From contig JAXLQL010000007.1 of the NCBI GenBank assembly GCA_046331625.1, positions 124,001 to 188,000 of the forward strand: a DNA stretch of 64,000 nucleotides, in the 5' to 3' direction. Shown in pieces: positions 52,163 to 62,085 of this stretch. The translations under genes and the position numbers were made by a program. Each line of letters opens with the position of its first letter. The stretch's first letter is position 1. Source of the DNA: JAXLQL01 sp046331625 (GTDB lineage Bacteria > Acidobacteriota > Terriglobia > Bryobacterales > Bryobacteraceae). A model generated the notes under the pieces. The model saw only the letters and a list, made by a program, of their open reading frames with translations. It was not told the DNA's origin and made no database searches.

Positions 52163-53493
52163 GCGCCCCCCCCGATCGCGCGCGTCTGCGCGAACAGCGC
52201 GCCTGGTACGTCTACGATTGGGCGAACTCCGCCTTCGCGACGACGGTTGTGTCCGTGCTGCTCGGACCGTATCTCACCGGCATCGCCAAGTCGGCCGCGG
52301 ACGCGAACGGCAACGTGTCCGTTTTCGGGATCCCCGTGGCGTCATCGTCCCTCTGGCCCTACTGTGTATCTTTATCGGTCTTTTTGCAGTTATTCGTTTT
52401 GCCGATCACCGGGGCTTTGGCGGATTATGGCCGGCGCAAGCGCGAGATGCTCGGCGCATTCGCGTTTCTCGGCTCGAGCGCCACCATCGCGCTTTACTGG
52501 CTGACCGGAACGCGCTATCTCTACGGAGCCGCCCTCTTCATCTTCGCGAACCTCGTCTACGGCGCCTCCATCGTCGTCTATAATTCGTTTCTTCCCGAAA
52601 TCGCGACGGAACAGGAGCGCGACGATGTTTCCTCGAAAGGCTGGGGACTCGGCTATCTCGGCGGCGGCCTCCTGCTTGCCGCGAACCTCCTGCTCTTTCT
52701 CAGGGCATCGTCGCTCGGTTTGACCGAAGCTCAGGCAGCGCGGATCAGCATCGCCTCGGCCGGTGCATGGTGGGGGCTCTTCACCCTCATCACCCTGGCC
52801 GGACTGCGCAACCGCAATCCCGTCAAACAGGCGGAAGGCGGAAACGCGCTTCGCGCGGCGCTCGGTCAACTCGCCCATACCGCACGGGAAATCCGAAACT
52901 ACCGCCACACGATGCTCTTCTTAGGGGCATACCTACTCTACAATGACGCCATTCAGACCGTGGTTACCGTTGCGTCTCAGTTCGGATCGAGCGTGCTGTC
53001 GCTCTCGATGACGGACCTATTGGTGTCGATCCTGATCGTGCAGTTGGTGGCGTTCGTTGGCGCGCTCGTTTTCGATGTCATCGCCAAGTGGATCGGCAAC
53101 AAGAAGGCGGTGATGGTCTCGCTGGTGATCTGGTCCCTCACGCTCCTCTACATCTATCTGATGGTGCACACGCGGACCGACTTCTTCATCGTGGCGGCCA
53201 TTTTGGGGACGGTGCTTGGAGGGAGCCAAGCGCTCAGCCGGTCAATCTATTCGCTGATGATCCCGGCGGGGCGGGAAGCGGAGTACTTCAGCGTGTACGA
53301 GATCAGTGACAAGGGCACCAGTTGGCTGGGACCGCTGTTCTTCGGCTTGGCGAACCAGCTTTTCGGCGACCAAAGACTGGCGATCTTGTCACTAGTGGTG
53401 TTCTTCGTCGCTGGCCTGGCGATCCTCTCCCGCGTGAACGTGGAAGAGGGCGCGCGCGAAGCTACTGGGTCGGGGCCTCTTTCGAAGCAGTAA
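52159..53493 (+). CDS. Atg22/UMF1-type MFS transporter
   Basis: 444 residues with about 12 helices. REQRAWYVYDWANSAFATTVVSVLLGPYLT at the N-terminus is the signature of the UMF1/Atg22-like family, and GALADYGRRKREMLGAFAFLG is the MFS loop. The start GTG overlaps the aas stop (GTGA), so translation is coupled. By analogy to aas-lplT it may carry lysophospholipids or fatty acids, although it is not an LplT homologue. It ends 32 bases inside the end of the convergent tadZ-like gene. Confidence 0.8.
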   Translation: MSAPPDRARLREQRAWYVYDWANSAFATTVVSVLLGPYLTGIAKSAADANGNVSVFGIPVASSSLWPYCVSLSVFLQLFVLPITGALADYGRRKREMLGAFAFLGSSATIALYWLTGTRYLYGAALFIFANLVYGASIVVYNSFLPEIATEQERDDVSSKGWGLGYLGGGLLLAANLLLFLRASSLGLTEAQAARISIASAGAWWGLFTLITLAGLRNRNPVKQAEGGNALRAALGQLAHTAREIRNYRHTMLFLGAYLLYNDAIQTVVTVASQFGSSVLSLSMTDLLVSILIVQLVAFVGALVFDVIAKWIGNKKAVMVSLVIWSLTLLYIYLMVHTRTDFFIVAAILGTVLGGSQALSRSIYSLMIPAGREAEYFSVYEISDKGTSWLGPLFFGLANQLFGDQRLAILSLVVFFVAGLAILSRVNVEEGAREATGSGPLSKQ

Positions 53494-54655
53494 TGGAGAA
53501 GTACTCGAGGAAGCGCTTCTTGGTTTTTGCCGCGCGCGGCGGCGGCGCCTGTTCCATCATCGAGTAGCTCAGTTCGGCGAACTGACGCCCGAGTTCGGAG
53601 TTGACGCTGATTTCGCGGCCCGAAGTGACGGCTTCGTGCACGCCGCGATAGTCATTGGGGAACTCCTGGTAGACGGGGACACCAAGCAACTGTTCGATTT
53701 GCTCGGTGCTGATGATGGGGCGCTTCTGAGCACGGTTGAGCAGAACGGCCACGCGATCGCCGAGGTCGAGACTGTGCAGTAGTTGGTACTTCTGCCGCGC
53801 CAGATGCAGGGCGGGAATCTCGGGAGTGCAGACCAGGAAGATTCGCTTCGACTCTTGCATCACTTCGAGCGAGAACTTCTCCATGTTGCCGCTGAGATCG
53901 ACGCAGATGGCCCGGTAGAACCGCCGCGCGAAGGCGATCAACTGCCTTACCTGGAGGGGATCGACGCGGGTCTGCGGATCAAGCCTGCCTGCCGGCAAAA
54001 TGTCGAGCCCGCCGATGTTCGCCACCAGTTGCGGCCACAGGTGCTCGTCGAGCTTGCCCGCGTTCTCGGCTGCTTCATAGATGGTATAGACGTTATCGAG
54101 CTTGAGCATGAAGCCGAGCAACCCCGAGTTCAGGTCAAGGTCCATCAACAGGGTGTGGTTGTTCGGCATGCGCGACAGCGAAATCGCGGCGTTCAGGCAC
54201 AACGTCGATGTTCCGGCCCCCGCCTTGGAAGGCAGGAACGAAAACACGTTGTCGCAGATGTCGATCTTGGCTGGCTTCTTCTCTACGGTGTCTTGCAGTC
54301 GGGAGATGGTGGAGACGAAGCTGGCCCCATCGAACGGATACGCCAGGAATTCGCGTACGCCGATGTGCATGAGGTCAAGCAGAACGGCGGGATCGCATCC
54401 CCGGTCCATGGCAACCACTTGAATACCCGGCATCACCGACTCGATCCCGTGCAGCACTTCCATTGCACGGTTGAGGTCTTCGATGCTCAAGAATACGGCC
54501 TGCGGAGCGTTTGCGCGCAGGAACCGCTCCAGTTCGAAACTGACCAAGTACCGGTCCGTCGCCTTCACCAGGGCAACGCGGCCGACTCGCTGGACCAGCT
54601 CCGCCAACCTGTCGGTGATTTCCGTATCCGGCGATATTACGACGGCTCTGAGCAT
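53462..54655 (-). CDS. TadZ/CpaE-like pilus-assembly ATPase
   Basis: 397 residues from ATG 54655. There is an N-terminal receiver-like domain (about 1-120), then a ParA/MinD-type ATPase with deviant Walker A PSKAGAGTST (about 145), DLDLNSGLLGF (Walker A', Asp pair) and AICVDLSGNMEKFS. The layout is that of TadZ/CpaE, which localise Flp/tad pili at the pole. No other tad gene is nearby. The 256 bases upstream to the next gene (54656-54911) show no recognisable feature beyond short GC palindromes. Confidence 0.8.
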   Translation of the reverse strand: MLRAVVISPDTEITDRLAELVQRVGRVALVKATDRYLVSFELERFLRANAPQAVFLSIEDLNRAMEVLHGIESVMPGIQVVAMDRGCDPAVLLDLMHIGVREFLAYPFDGASFVSTISRLQDTVEKKPAKIDICDNVFSFLPSKAGAGTSTLCLNAAISLSRMPNNHTLLMDLDLNSGLLGFMLKLDNVYTIYEAAENAGKLDEHLWPQLVANIGGLDILPAGRLDPQTRVDPLQVRQLIAFARRFYRAICVDLSGNMEKFSLEVMQESKRIFLVCTPEIPALHLARQKYQLLHSLDLGDRVAVLLNRAQKRPIISTEQIEQLLGVPVYQEFPNDYRGVHEAVTSGREISVNSELGRQFAELSYSMMEQAPPPRAAKTKKRFLEYFSITASKEAPTQ

Positions 54656-54911
54656 TCTTCGGTAACTCCCGGGAGGCTTCTCCACGCACCCACGCTGGGC
54701 GCGGAAGCCGCTCCTCCCTCCCATCTATCGGCGGATTCCCGTCAGGCTTTACCCTGATCCCGGAATACGCTCCTCCTGACCTCGGACCCGGGCACGGTCC
54801 GCAAGTCTGTCTCCAAGGTAAGACCTCCGCTTGACGACCTCAATCCTCGTTCTCCTCAATGTCCCTCGAGGAAAACACCTTAGCCACCCCTGCCGTTGGT
54901 ACCATCGTGCT

Positions 54912-55217
54912 ATGGCGAAGCCTGCTCTCCTCGATGTCACCTGCCCCTGTTGCGAGGCCGTTCTCAGGGTGGACCCATCCACTGGCGCCGTCATTACTCA
55001 TAAGGAGAAGCCCAAGCCCGCGCCGATCGAGGACCTCCGCACCGCCGTCGCACGTCTCAAGGAGGAAGAGGCTGCCCGCGATGAGAAGTTCCGCAAGTCA
55101 TTCGAGCAGGAGAAGACGCGGAAAGACGTTCTCAATCGCAAGTTCGACGAGCTATTCAAGCAGGCGAAAGAGGATCCGGATATGGAGCCTCGGCGGAAAG
55201 AAATCGACTGGGATTGA
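54912..55217 (+). CDS. Small zinc-ribbon-like protein with coiled-coil
   Basis: 101 residues from ATG 54912. DVTCPCCEAVLRVDPSTG (about 8-25) is half of a zinc ribbon (CPxC); no second Cys pair follows, so metal binding would need dimerisation. Residues ~38-95 are a highly charged helix (LKEEEAARDEKFRKSFEQEK), probably a coiled coil. Similar short proteins are frequent in Acidobacteriota. A zinc-bound adaptor is possible; function unknown. Confidence 0.65.
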   Translation: MAKPALLDVTCPCCEAVLRVDPSTGAVITHKEKPKPAPIEDLRTAVARLKEEEAARDEKFRKSFEQEKTRKDVLNRKFDELFKQAKEDPDMEPRRKEIDWD

Positions 55218-55235
55218 TGGACGGGAAGCGGCGGA

Positions 55236-55811
55236 TCAGAAGTAGATCCACGGCTTGAGCGGGATGCGCATCGTGGTCCCGTTCAGCCCACTGCAGGACC
55301 CCACGTCGGTCCAGACGTCTGGCTCCGATATCACGACGGTCCCATCCGCCAGCGCGAGGCTCACCTTGCGGCAATGCGAGATGTTGGCAAGACGCCGCAC
55401 CACCCGAACACCCCAAAAAAATTCCCACTCGTGCTGGACGTGTGTTACGAAAGACGTGGTGGCGCCGCCGTTCAGCAGTTCGGCCCGAATCGTGGTTCCT
55501 CGCCAATCGAGCTTGGCGGTCGTCTCGCGGCTTCCTCCTCCCATCGCCATGGCGAACGCCATCAGCAAGAAGAACGCCATGAGCAGCATCGAGGCCAGCG
55601 CGCCCACCACCGTTCCCCACCATCGGCCGATTCGAAAAAGCTGGACCATCGTCACAATCGGAAGCGCCAAGAAGAGCAACCAACCGATCGCCTTGTTCGC
55701 CGGCTGCCACGAGAACTCGACGACGGGATTGTACGCAAACCAGAGGAAGCCCACCGTCGCAAGTGCCGCGATCACCACCCGCGCCAGCCGCCAAAGCAGC
55801 GAATCCCCCAT
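55236..55811 (-). CDS. Small membrane protein of unknown function
   Basis: 191 residues. Three hydrophobic helices (about 8-28, 40-58, 64-90) are followed by a ~95-residue beta-rich soluble domain with two Cys (SHC, GSC). Orientation suggests the C-terminal domain faces outward or the cytoplasm depending on the first helix; the sequence does not settle it. Its start lies four bases after the stop of the upstream Uma2 gene, so both are on one transcript. Confidence 0.55.
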   Translation of the reverse strand: MGDSLLWRLARVVIAALATVGFLWFAYNPVVEFSWQPANKAIGWLLFLALPIVTMVQLFRIGRWWGTVVGALASMLLMAFFLLMAFAMAMGGGSRETTAKLDWRGTTIRAELLNGGATTSFVTHVQHEWEFFWGVRVVRRLANISHCRKVSLALADGTVVISEPDVWTDVGSCSGLNGTTMRIPLKPWIYF

Positions 55812-55815
55812 ACCG

Positions 55816-56526
55816 CTACTTCTTCAGCTTCCGCCGCGACCCCAGCCTCTTCACGAACGCCGCATGCTCCGCCGACGCCAGGCCCTTCTCGAGCGCCGCT
55901 CGGATCGACTTCCGGTTCCACAGCGTCTCGGGATCGAGCCACAACCCGGGAAACACGCGCGACTTCAGCAGTCCCTCGTCATCCGGTTTGATCTCGCGAT
56001 AACGCCCGCGCACCAGTTCCCGCCAGATCACCCGTTTGGGTTGCAGCAGCACGGTGATGTACTCGCGCACTCCCGTTCGGCGATACAGCTCGAGCTTCGA
56101 TCCCAAATCGCGCGACAAGCTCGACTCAGTCACTTCCACGATCAGTTCCGGCGCGCCACCGCCATAATTGCCGGCATTCCTCGACTCGCCGCCAAACTCT
56201 GGCAGGATACGAAGCGTCAGGTCCGGCTGCGGCACGTCGCCGGTTCCCATCACCCAAGTCACTTCGCTCACTGCCTGGCAACCCGGGGTCCGCTCGGCGT
56301 AACTCCAGAGCAAAGCGCCCACATCGATTTGCGTGATTCCGTGTGCGAGTCCAATGGGAGAAGGCATGAGAAAGACAGTCCCGTCGATGAGCTCCGCATG
56401 CTTCAACTCCGGCATCGCTTCCCACCGGGTCAGAAATTCCGCGCTCGACATGCGGTCGCCTTCCCGGAACGGTTGTGGCAGAACTCTAGCGGCCAGCGGC
56501 ATCGGATGCGACTCCACCGGCAGCAT
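55816..56526 (-). CDS. Uma2-family (DUF820) protein, second copy
   Basis: 236 residues (an ATG at 56502 would shorten it by eight). MSSAEFLTRWEAMPELKHAELIDGTVFLM, QPDLTLRILPEFGG, GGAPELIVEVTESSLSRDLGSKLELYRRTGVREYITV fit the Uma2 nuclease fold with its PD...E-x-E core. It carries a longer C-terminus than the copy at 45838-46437 (about 35 extra residues, basic end GSRRKLKK). It is cotranscribed with the membrane protein downstream. Confidence 0.88.
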   Translation of the reverse strand: MLPVESHPMPLAARVLPQPFREGDRMSSAEFLTRWEAMPELKHAELIDGTVFLMPSPIGLAHGITQIDVGALLWSYAERTPGCQAVSEVTWVMGTGDVPQPDLTLRILPEFGGESRNAGNYGGGAPELIVEVTESSLSRDLGSKLELYRRTGVREYITVLLQPKRVIWRELVRGRYREIKPDDEGLLKSRVFPGLWLDPETLWNRKSIRAALEKGLASAEHAAFVKRLGSRRKLKK

Positions 56527-56577
56527 ACCACGAAGAAAGGCCGCGGCCTCCCGCGAGAGAAACCGCGGCCCGAGAGC

Positions 56578-58715
56578 CTATCGCAGGCAGAAGCCCACGT
56601 CGGCGCTTCCGCCGTTGTGGCTTCCCGGATAGCTGTTGACGATCGAGCGATCCCACACTTGCAGCAACACCACATAGCCGCACTTGCTGAGTCCGCCGCT
56701 CACGATCTTCCACGCGCTACCCGGAGGCAGAGCCGTCTGATCGCTGATCGTCAGCGGCGACGGATCCGGATCGATTCCGCCCGCGATGCTGTTTGGCAGC
56801 AGGTCGAGCGAGAAGTGTCCGAAGTGCGCGTCACGCGCCACGAACTTGCCCGTAATGAGTGAGCCCACCATCAGGTCCGTGCATGGACCAGCGTCGAGCG
56901 TCACCGCCACGTCAGCCGCCTGGAACGTGTTGTCCAGTTGCAGGCGATACCACTGCGTGGTGGCCACCAGGACCCCACCGCCGTCGTACACCTTCATCCG
57001 GATCTCCATCAGTTGATCGCCGTCGCCCACTGAGCCGTAGTGGCCCAGCAGGTTCACCACGTTCTGCAATGACGACAGGAACGTCACCTTGCCCGTCACC
57101 GGATCGGGCGTGCGCCACGTGGTGAAGCCGTTGTTGTCCGTCACCGGGAACTGCGCCGTCACCGGCTTCTCAGTGGCGTCGGCGGCGCCCGAGACCTTCG
57201 TGGTCAGGGCGTACTGGAAGCCGCCAGCCAAGTACGCAGGCGTCGCCGCCCAATGCGCCGTGATGTTCCCGCCGAACGGACACTCGCGAGACGGCACGTA
57301 CGGATCGGCGTAGCCGCCATAGATCGAAAACACGGCGTTCGGCTTGGTCATGCCATTGCCCGCGAAATCGATGTCCTGCGTTCCGATTCCGCCGAGGATC
57401 GCGATCTTCGGACCTTCGCCAGGTTCGCCCGGACGAATCAGCACGTGCGTATCCACGCGATTGCCCCAATGCGGAACCGCGTCGGGATCGGTGGTGGAAG
57501 GCGGCGTGTTCCACGAAAGCACCGCGCGCAGGCGTCCGATCTTCGGCTCATTGCACTACTGAGCTTGGTCGAATCGAGGCTCACCGGCAGCAGGGCCGTG
57601 TAGTGCAACCCGCCCGCCGGGATCACGTCGAAGTCGAACACCCGCACGTCCACGGTGCCGAGGTAGGTCCACTCGCAAGTGTCGTTCCAGTCGGCCCAAA
57701 ACGCGACGTGCTCCTGGCTGCCTGCACTGCACGGACCACCCGAGTAGCCGCTGGCGCGCTTCACCTGGAACGTGGCTCCCAACCAGTCGCGCCCGTTGTC
57801 GAGCCCGATGCAGTTCAGCTCTTCGTATGAGACATCGCCCTTGGTTTGGTCGAATGCCGCGATCGCCTTGCTGAAGTCGATGCCCACGGCCTTGAACTGC
57901 GCGGTCTTCGCCACCAGCGCCTGCTGCGTGAACACGCCCGGCTGCAGCGCCGCCTGCAACTCCGCCGACGCGAACCGATGCGGCTCCACCGCCGGACCTT
58001 TCGCTCCCTTTGGCGCGTATAGCGCAGCCAGTTGGCTCACCGTCAGCGGACCCGGATCCGGAATCGGGATCGGGATCTCCTGCACCGCCTCGAAGTCTTT
58101 CGGGATGTCGATCTTCTTGCCGATCTCCACGCCGATCACGTCCACCAGGTCGATCACGCGCGGGCTCCGCCGCTCGATCTGGATATTGTGGTCAATCGCG
58201 TTGCCCCACACCGGCGGATAGTTCGCGTTGCCTGCCGGCGGCTCCACTTGCCACGAAAGGATCGCGCGGACTTTGGGCAGCACCGGAAGCGCGCAACGCT
58301 TGCGGCGCGGCGTGATCTCCACGGTGGCCACGTATGAGAGCGGGCGCGTGGAGTCTTCGGCGCAGTCACCCGGATCGGGAACGTCGTGCACCTTGAACGA
58401 GGTCACGCCGGCGTCTTCCCAACCACTGCCGTAGTCGATGAAGAACCGGACGAACTCGAGCGAACCTCCTCCGCAGAGGGAACCCGAGTAGCCTCCGGTA
58501 CGCTTGATCTGAACGGTCGCTTCCAGCGTGTGGAGCTTCGCGTTGTAGCCCACGCAGGTCACTTCCTCATATCCGGTGTTGCCCGCGGCCGCCGCGGCGC
58601 CTTTCACCGGATCCAGATTGCCGAATTGATTGGGGTTTTGGGCCAACAGCAACAGAAAGTCGCTGCGCTCTCTTTCGATGCGAAATGGGCTTGCCGCTTT
58701 GGTGGTCTTCGCCAT
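56578..58715 (-). pseudogene. Frameshifted two-repeat beta-sandwich protein of unknown function
   Basis: A GAAGGAG site and ATG 58715 open a frame (MAKTTKAASPFRIERE...) that loses sense after about 57560. The adjoining frame then reads sensibly to the stop at 56578 (CNEPKIGRLRAVLSWNTPPS...). The rejoined protein of ~710 residues has two homologous units. Each has a GYEEVTCVG / SYEELNCIG opening, a GYSGSLCGGGSLEFVRF / GYSGGPCSAGSQEHVAF middle, a VRAILSWQVEPP / LRAVLSWNTPPS strand and a WGN end. The shift falls in the second unit where the repeats should align. No signal peptide; function unknown. Confidence 0.75.
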
Positions 58716-58777
58716 GGCTTCTCCTTCTTCACTGCGGGACGCCTCAGGCATGTGTGTGCCGTCCGAGGGGGCTTCTA

Positions 58778-58793
58778 TGTCACCTGGGTGACA
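58778..58793. promoter_or_regulatory. Palindromic candidate operator
   Basis: TGTCACC-TG-GGTGACA has perfect seven-base arms. It lies between the divergent two-repeat protein gene (start 58715) and bshC (start 58881), a place where a dimeric regulator could control either. No other feature is seen in the gap. Confidence 0.4.
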
Positions 58794-58880
58794 TTCTCCG
58801 GTGCTGGCCACACTTGTCTACTAGGTAGTGAACTTCAGCGCGGCGGCGTTGCAGAAGGCGCGTTATCCTGAAGGATCCGG

Positions 58881-60446
58881 ATGAGCGCTTCCTGCCTCCG
58901 TCATACTGTATTGCCGGGTACGTCGCGGCTGTTCGCCGACTTCGTCTATCGCTTCGACAACGTCGCGCGGTTCTACCGGCATGATCCGTGGAATGCGGAG
59001 TCGTACCTGGATGCCGCTCGCGCGATCGAGTTCCCGCCGGAGCGCCGCGCCGCACTGGTCGACGCGCTACGGCAGTTCAACGGCGATCATCCTTTGCTTG
59101 CGGAGCTCGCGAAGCCTGGCGCGGTAGCCGTGGTTACGGGTCAGCAGGTGGGCTTGTTCACCGGACCCTGCTACACCGTCTACAAGGCCCTCACGGCGAT
59201 TCGGCTCGCCGAGCGCATACGCTCGCAGGGCGTGCCGGCGGTTCCGGTTTTCTGGCTCGCCACCGAAGATCACGACTTCGACGAAATCGCCCACGCCTGG
59301 AATTTCGACAACGCGCAGCGTCCGCAGAAGCATCGGGTGGCCAAGCCCGTACTGGGAACTCCGCCTGCCGGAGTGATCCCGATCCCCGCGTTCCCTCTCG
59401 GCGAATTTCGCCAGAGTCTCGAGGGCTTTCCGTTCGCCGAAGAAGTGTTCGCGCTCGTATCGGAGGCCTATCGCGACGGCGCAACAATGGGAGGCGCTTT
59501 TGTTTCGGCGCTTCGACGCCTGCTTCCAGTCGATGATTTGCTCTACATCGATCCGATGCGCCCGGAGATTCGCGCTCTGGGAGCTCCGCTCATGCGCCAG
59601 GCCGTGGAGCGCGCTCCGGAGTTGATGGAGCAGTTGACGGGGCGCAACGCCGAGCTCGAAGCGGCCGGCTACCATGCTCAGGTTCACGTTGAGCCGAAGA
59701 CGTCGCTCTTCTTTTTGCTGAAGGACGGCGAACGGATCGCTCTCAAGCGCGAAGGCGCGGCCTATTCGGGAAAGAGCACGGCGGAACTGGCCATGCACGC
59801 TGGCGAGCTCTCTCCGAATGCGCTGCTGCGCCCGGTCATCCAGGACTTCATGCTGCCCACGGCCGCGCTCATCGGCGGTCCGGCGGAAGTCGCGTATCTC
59901 GCCCAAACAGAAGTGCTCTATCGTGTTTTGGACCGGCCGATGCCCGTGGTAGTGCCGCGCGCCGGATTCACGCTCGTCGACGCGCGGGCCGCGAAGCTGA
60001 TGAGCCGCTACGGACTGGCGGTCCCCGATTTCTTCCATGGACCCGAACCCGTGCGCGAACGTATCTCGACTCACCTCGTGCCGGTCGATCTTCGCGCAAA
60101 GCTGAACGCGGTCCACGCATCCACCGAAACGGCGCTGGCCGAAGTGCGAGGCAAGGTCACCGAATTCGATCCCACGCTCGCCAAGGCGCTCGACAAGAGC
60201 CGCACCAAGATCCTCTATCAGCTGTCAAAGATCGAGGCCAAGACGGCGCGCGAGGCGCTCCGCCGCGACACTCGCGCCGAGGCCGAAGCCGCCTATCTCA
60301 CCGGGCTCCTGTTCCCCGAAAAGCATCTCCAGGAGCGGCTCTACACCATCCTTCCGTTCCTCGCGCGGCACGGGTTCGGGCTGATCGATGCCATCCGCGA
60401 AAATGTTAGGCTGGAGTGTCCGGATCACGTCGTGCTCGCGATCTGA
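58881..60446 (+). CDS. bshC: Bacillithiol biosynthesis cysteine-adding enzyme
   Basis: 521 residues, typical of BshC. AVVTGQQVGLFTGPCYTVYKALTAIRLAERI, VPVFWLATEDHDFDEIAHAW, ALLRPVIQDFMLPTAALIGGPAEVAYLAQ and the late coiled coil are family blocks. It adds Cys to GlcN-malate in the last step of bacillithiol synthesis. bshA and bshB are not in the window. The gene overlaps no neighbour at its start and is followed 14 bases later by an aldolase gene. Confidence 0.92.
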   Translation: MSASCLRHTVLPGTSRLFADFVYRFDNVARFYRHDPWNAESYLDAARAIEFPPERRAALVDALRQFNGDHPLLAELAKPGAVAVVTGQQVGLFTGPCYTVYKALTAIRLAERIRSQGVPAVPVFWLATEDHDFDEIAHAWNFDNAQRPQKHRVAKPVLGTPPAGVIPIPAFPLGEFRQSLEGFPFAEEVFALVSEAYRDGATMGGAFVSALRRLLPVDDLLYIDPMRPEIRALGAPLMRQAVERAPELMEQLTGRNAELEAAGYHAQVHVEPKTSLFFLLKDGERIALKREGAAYSGKSTAELAMHAGELSPNALLRPVIQDFMLPTAALIGGPAEVAYLAQTEVLYRVLDRPMPVVVPRAGFTLVDARAAKLMSRYGLAVPDFFHGPEPVRERISTHLVPVDLRAKLNAVHASTETALAEVRGKVTEFDPTLAKALDKSRTKILYQLSKIEAKTAREALRRDTRAEAEAAYLTGLLFPEKHLQERLYTILPFLARHGFGLIDAIRENVRLECPDHVVLAI

Positions 60447-60460
60447 TCTCCGCCTCTCAC

Positions 60461-61231
60461 ATGCCCCGCGTCAATCACGTCAAGAAAGCACTCAAAGAAG
60501 GTAAGGTTCAGTACGGAACCAATTTCGGCCAATTCCGTTCTCAAGATGTTTTGAGGATTTTCGCCCAGGCTGGATTTCACTGGGCGTTCATCGACACCGA
60601 GCACGGCGGCTTCGGCATCGAAACCATCCAGGACCTGTGCCGTTTCGGGCCCGCGGTTGGGTTCACGCCGATCGTGCGCGTAGCGGACCTGCAGTATTCG
60701 CTGATCGCACGCGCGCTCGATTGCGGTTCGCAGGGCATCATCTTCCCGCGGGTCGAATCGGTGGAACTGCTCGAACGCGCCGTGAGCTGGACCAAGTTCC
60801 CGCCCGTGGGCCAGCGCGGCTTCGGGCTAAACGCCTTCCACTTCGATCACGAGCAGATGACCATGCCGCAGATGATCGAGAACGTGAATGACACCACGAT
60901 GGTGGTGCTGCAGATCGAAACCGTGCGCGCCTTCGAGATGCGCGATGAACTGCTCGCCGTGCCCGGGATCGATGCGGTGATGATCGGTCCGGCGGACCTT
61001 TCGATTTCCCTGGGGATTCCGGGGCAGTTCCAGAATCCGAAGCTCGTTGACACGATGGACAAGATTCGCGAAAGCTGCGACAAGCGCGGCATTGCTCCGG
61101 GCACGCAGACGCGTACGCTCGAGCTGGCGCGTTTCTGGCGCGAGCGCGGCATGCGCTTCCTCGGCTGTTCGAGCGACACGGGCATGCTCTTCGAAAAGGC
61201 GAAGGAAATCATCACGGCACTCGAGAAGTAA
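60461..61231 (+). CDS. HpcH/HpaI-type aldolase
   Basis: 256 residues from ATG 60461, as the longer frame overlaps bshC. YGTNFGQFRSQDVLRIFAQAGFHWAFIDTEHGGFG (metal-independent His and Arg region), GIIFPRVESVELLERAV (metal-ligand Glu) and AVMIGPADLSISLGIPG (Asp ligand) match the HpcH/HpaI family. These class II aldolases split hydroxy-keto acids such as KDO- or heptenedioate-type compounds. A substrate from sugar-acid breakdown would fit the window. Confidence 0.88.
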   Translation: MPRVNHVKKALKEGKVQYGTNFGQFRSQDVLRIFAQAGFHWAFIDTEHGGFGIETIQDLCRFGPAVGFTPIVRVADLQYSLIARALDCGSQGIIFPRVESVELLERAVSWTKFPPVGQRGFGLNAFHFDHEQMTMPQMIENVNDTTMVVLQIETVRAFEMRDELLAVPGIDAVMIGPADLSISLGIPGQFQNPKLVDTMDKIRESCDKRGIAPGTQTRTLELARFWRERGMRFLGCSSDTGMLFEKAKEIITALEK

Positions 61232-61237
61232 TCGCCA

Positions 61238-62041
61238 ATGGCCGCCGCGCCGGTTTTCCTCAATCACTTCTTTCTCACGCTCGACGCGCCTACGTTTCGC
61301 GCGATCCGCGATTCGGCGTGGATGCAGCGCGAGTGGGCGCCGTTCGAGCAACGCACCACGCGCCGCAATGACACCTCGTACACCGGCATCTACTTCTACG
61401 GGCGCAACACCTACTTCGAGTTCTTTCAAGAAGGCGAGGCTGAGGGGAAGCCCGCGGGCGCTTGCGGCGTGGCTTTCGGTGTGGAGCAGCCAGGGGCGGC
61501 GAAGGCGCTGGCGAAGCAGTTCCCGGTGCAGCGCGACATTACGCGAAAAACAGAAACGGTCGAACCTGTTTGGTTCGCGAGCGGTGAGCGCGAAGGCGCG
61601 GGGCGCACCGATTTCTTTCGGACCTGGGTGATGGAGTATCACGCGGACTTTCTGAAGACCTGGTATCCGGATCTCGCGCCCGCCAATGCGAACTCGCTGC
61701 GGCGACGCAATGTGCTCGATCGTTACGTCGCCAAGATCGGCCAGGCTCCGCGCCGGGCCGAGTTCCTGATGAAAGACATCACGGCGATCGATCTGGAACT
61801 GCCGCCTGCCGAGCAGCGTACGTTCTTGGCGCTCGTGGAGACGTTGGGCTATCAGGTGAGCGGCGAGGTCGCCACGGGACCCGAGATCCGGCTCGCGGTC
61901 CGTGCTGCCATCAAGCCCGCCGGGATTCGCGCGGTGTCGTTCTCGCTGCAGCGCAGCGTGACACAGGAGTCCGTGCAGCGCTTCGGATCGCGATCGCAAT
62001 TGACGGTCCGCAGCAGGGGAGACGCGCAGTGGGTGTTCTGA
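61238..62041 (+). CDS. DUF5829-like protein
   Basis: 267 residues, six bases after the aldolase. PVFLNHFFLTLDAPTFRAI and FEQRTTRRNDTSYTGIYFYGRNTYFEFFQE match, from memory, the DUF5829 family, whose fold resembles glyoxalase-like domains. There is no signal peptide. A role with the aldolase is possible because both lie in the same direction with minimal spacing. Function unknown. Confidence 0.6.
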   Translation: MAAAPVFLNHFFLTLDAPTFRAIRDSAWMQREWAPFEQRTTRRNDTSYTGIYFYGRNTYFEFFQEGEAEGKPAGACGVAFGVEQPGAAKALAKQFPVQRDITRKTETVEPVWFASGEREGAGRTDFFRTWVMEYHADFLKTWYPDLAPANANSLRRRNVLDRYVAKIGQAPRRAEFLMKDITAIDLELPPAEQRTFLALVETLGYQVSGEVATGPEIRLAVRAAIKPAGIRAVSFSLQRSVTQESVQRFGSRSQLTVRSRGDAQWVF

Positions 62042-62085
62042 AATGCCTTCCAGGACCCTTTCCGCGCAGCGCCGCGAGCACGGCG

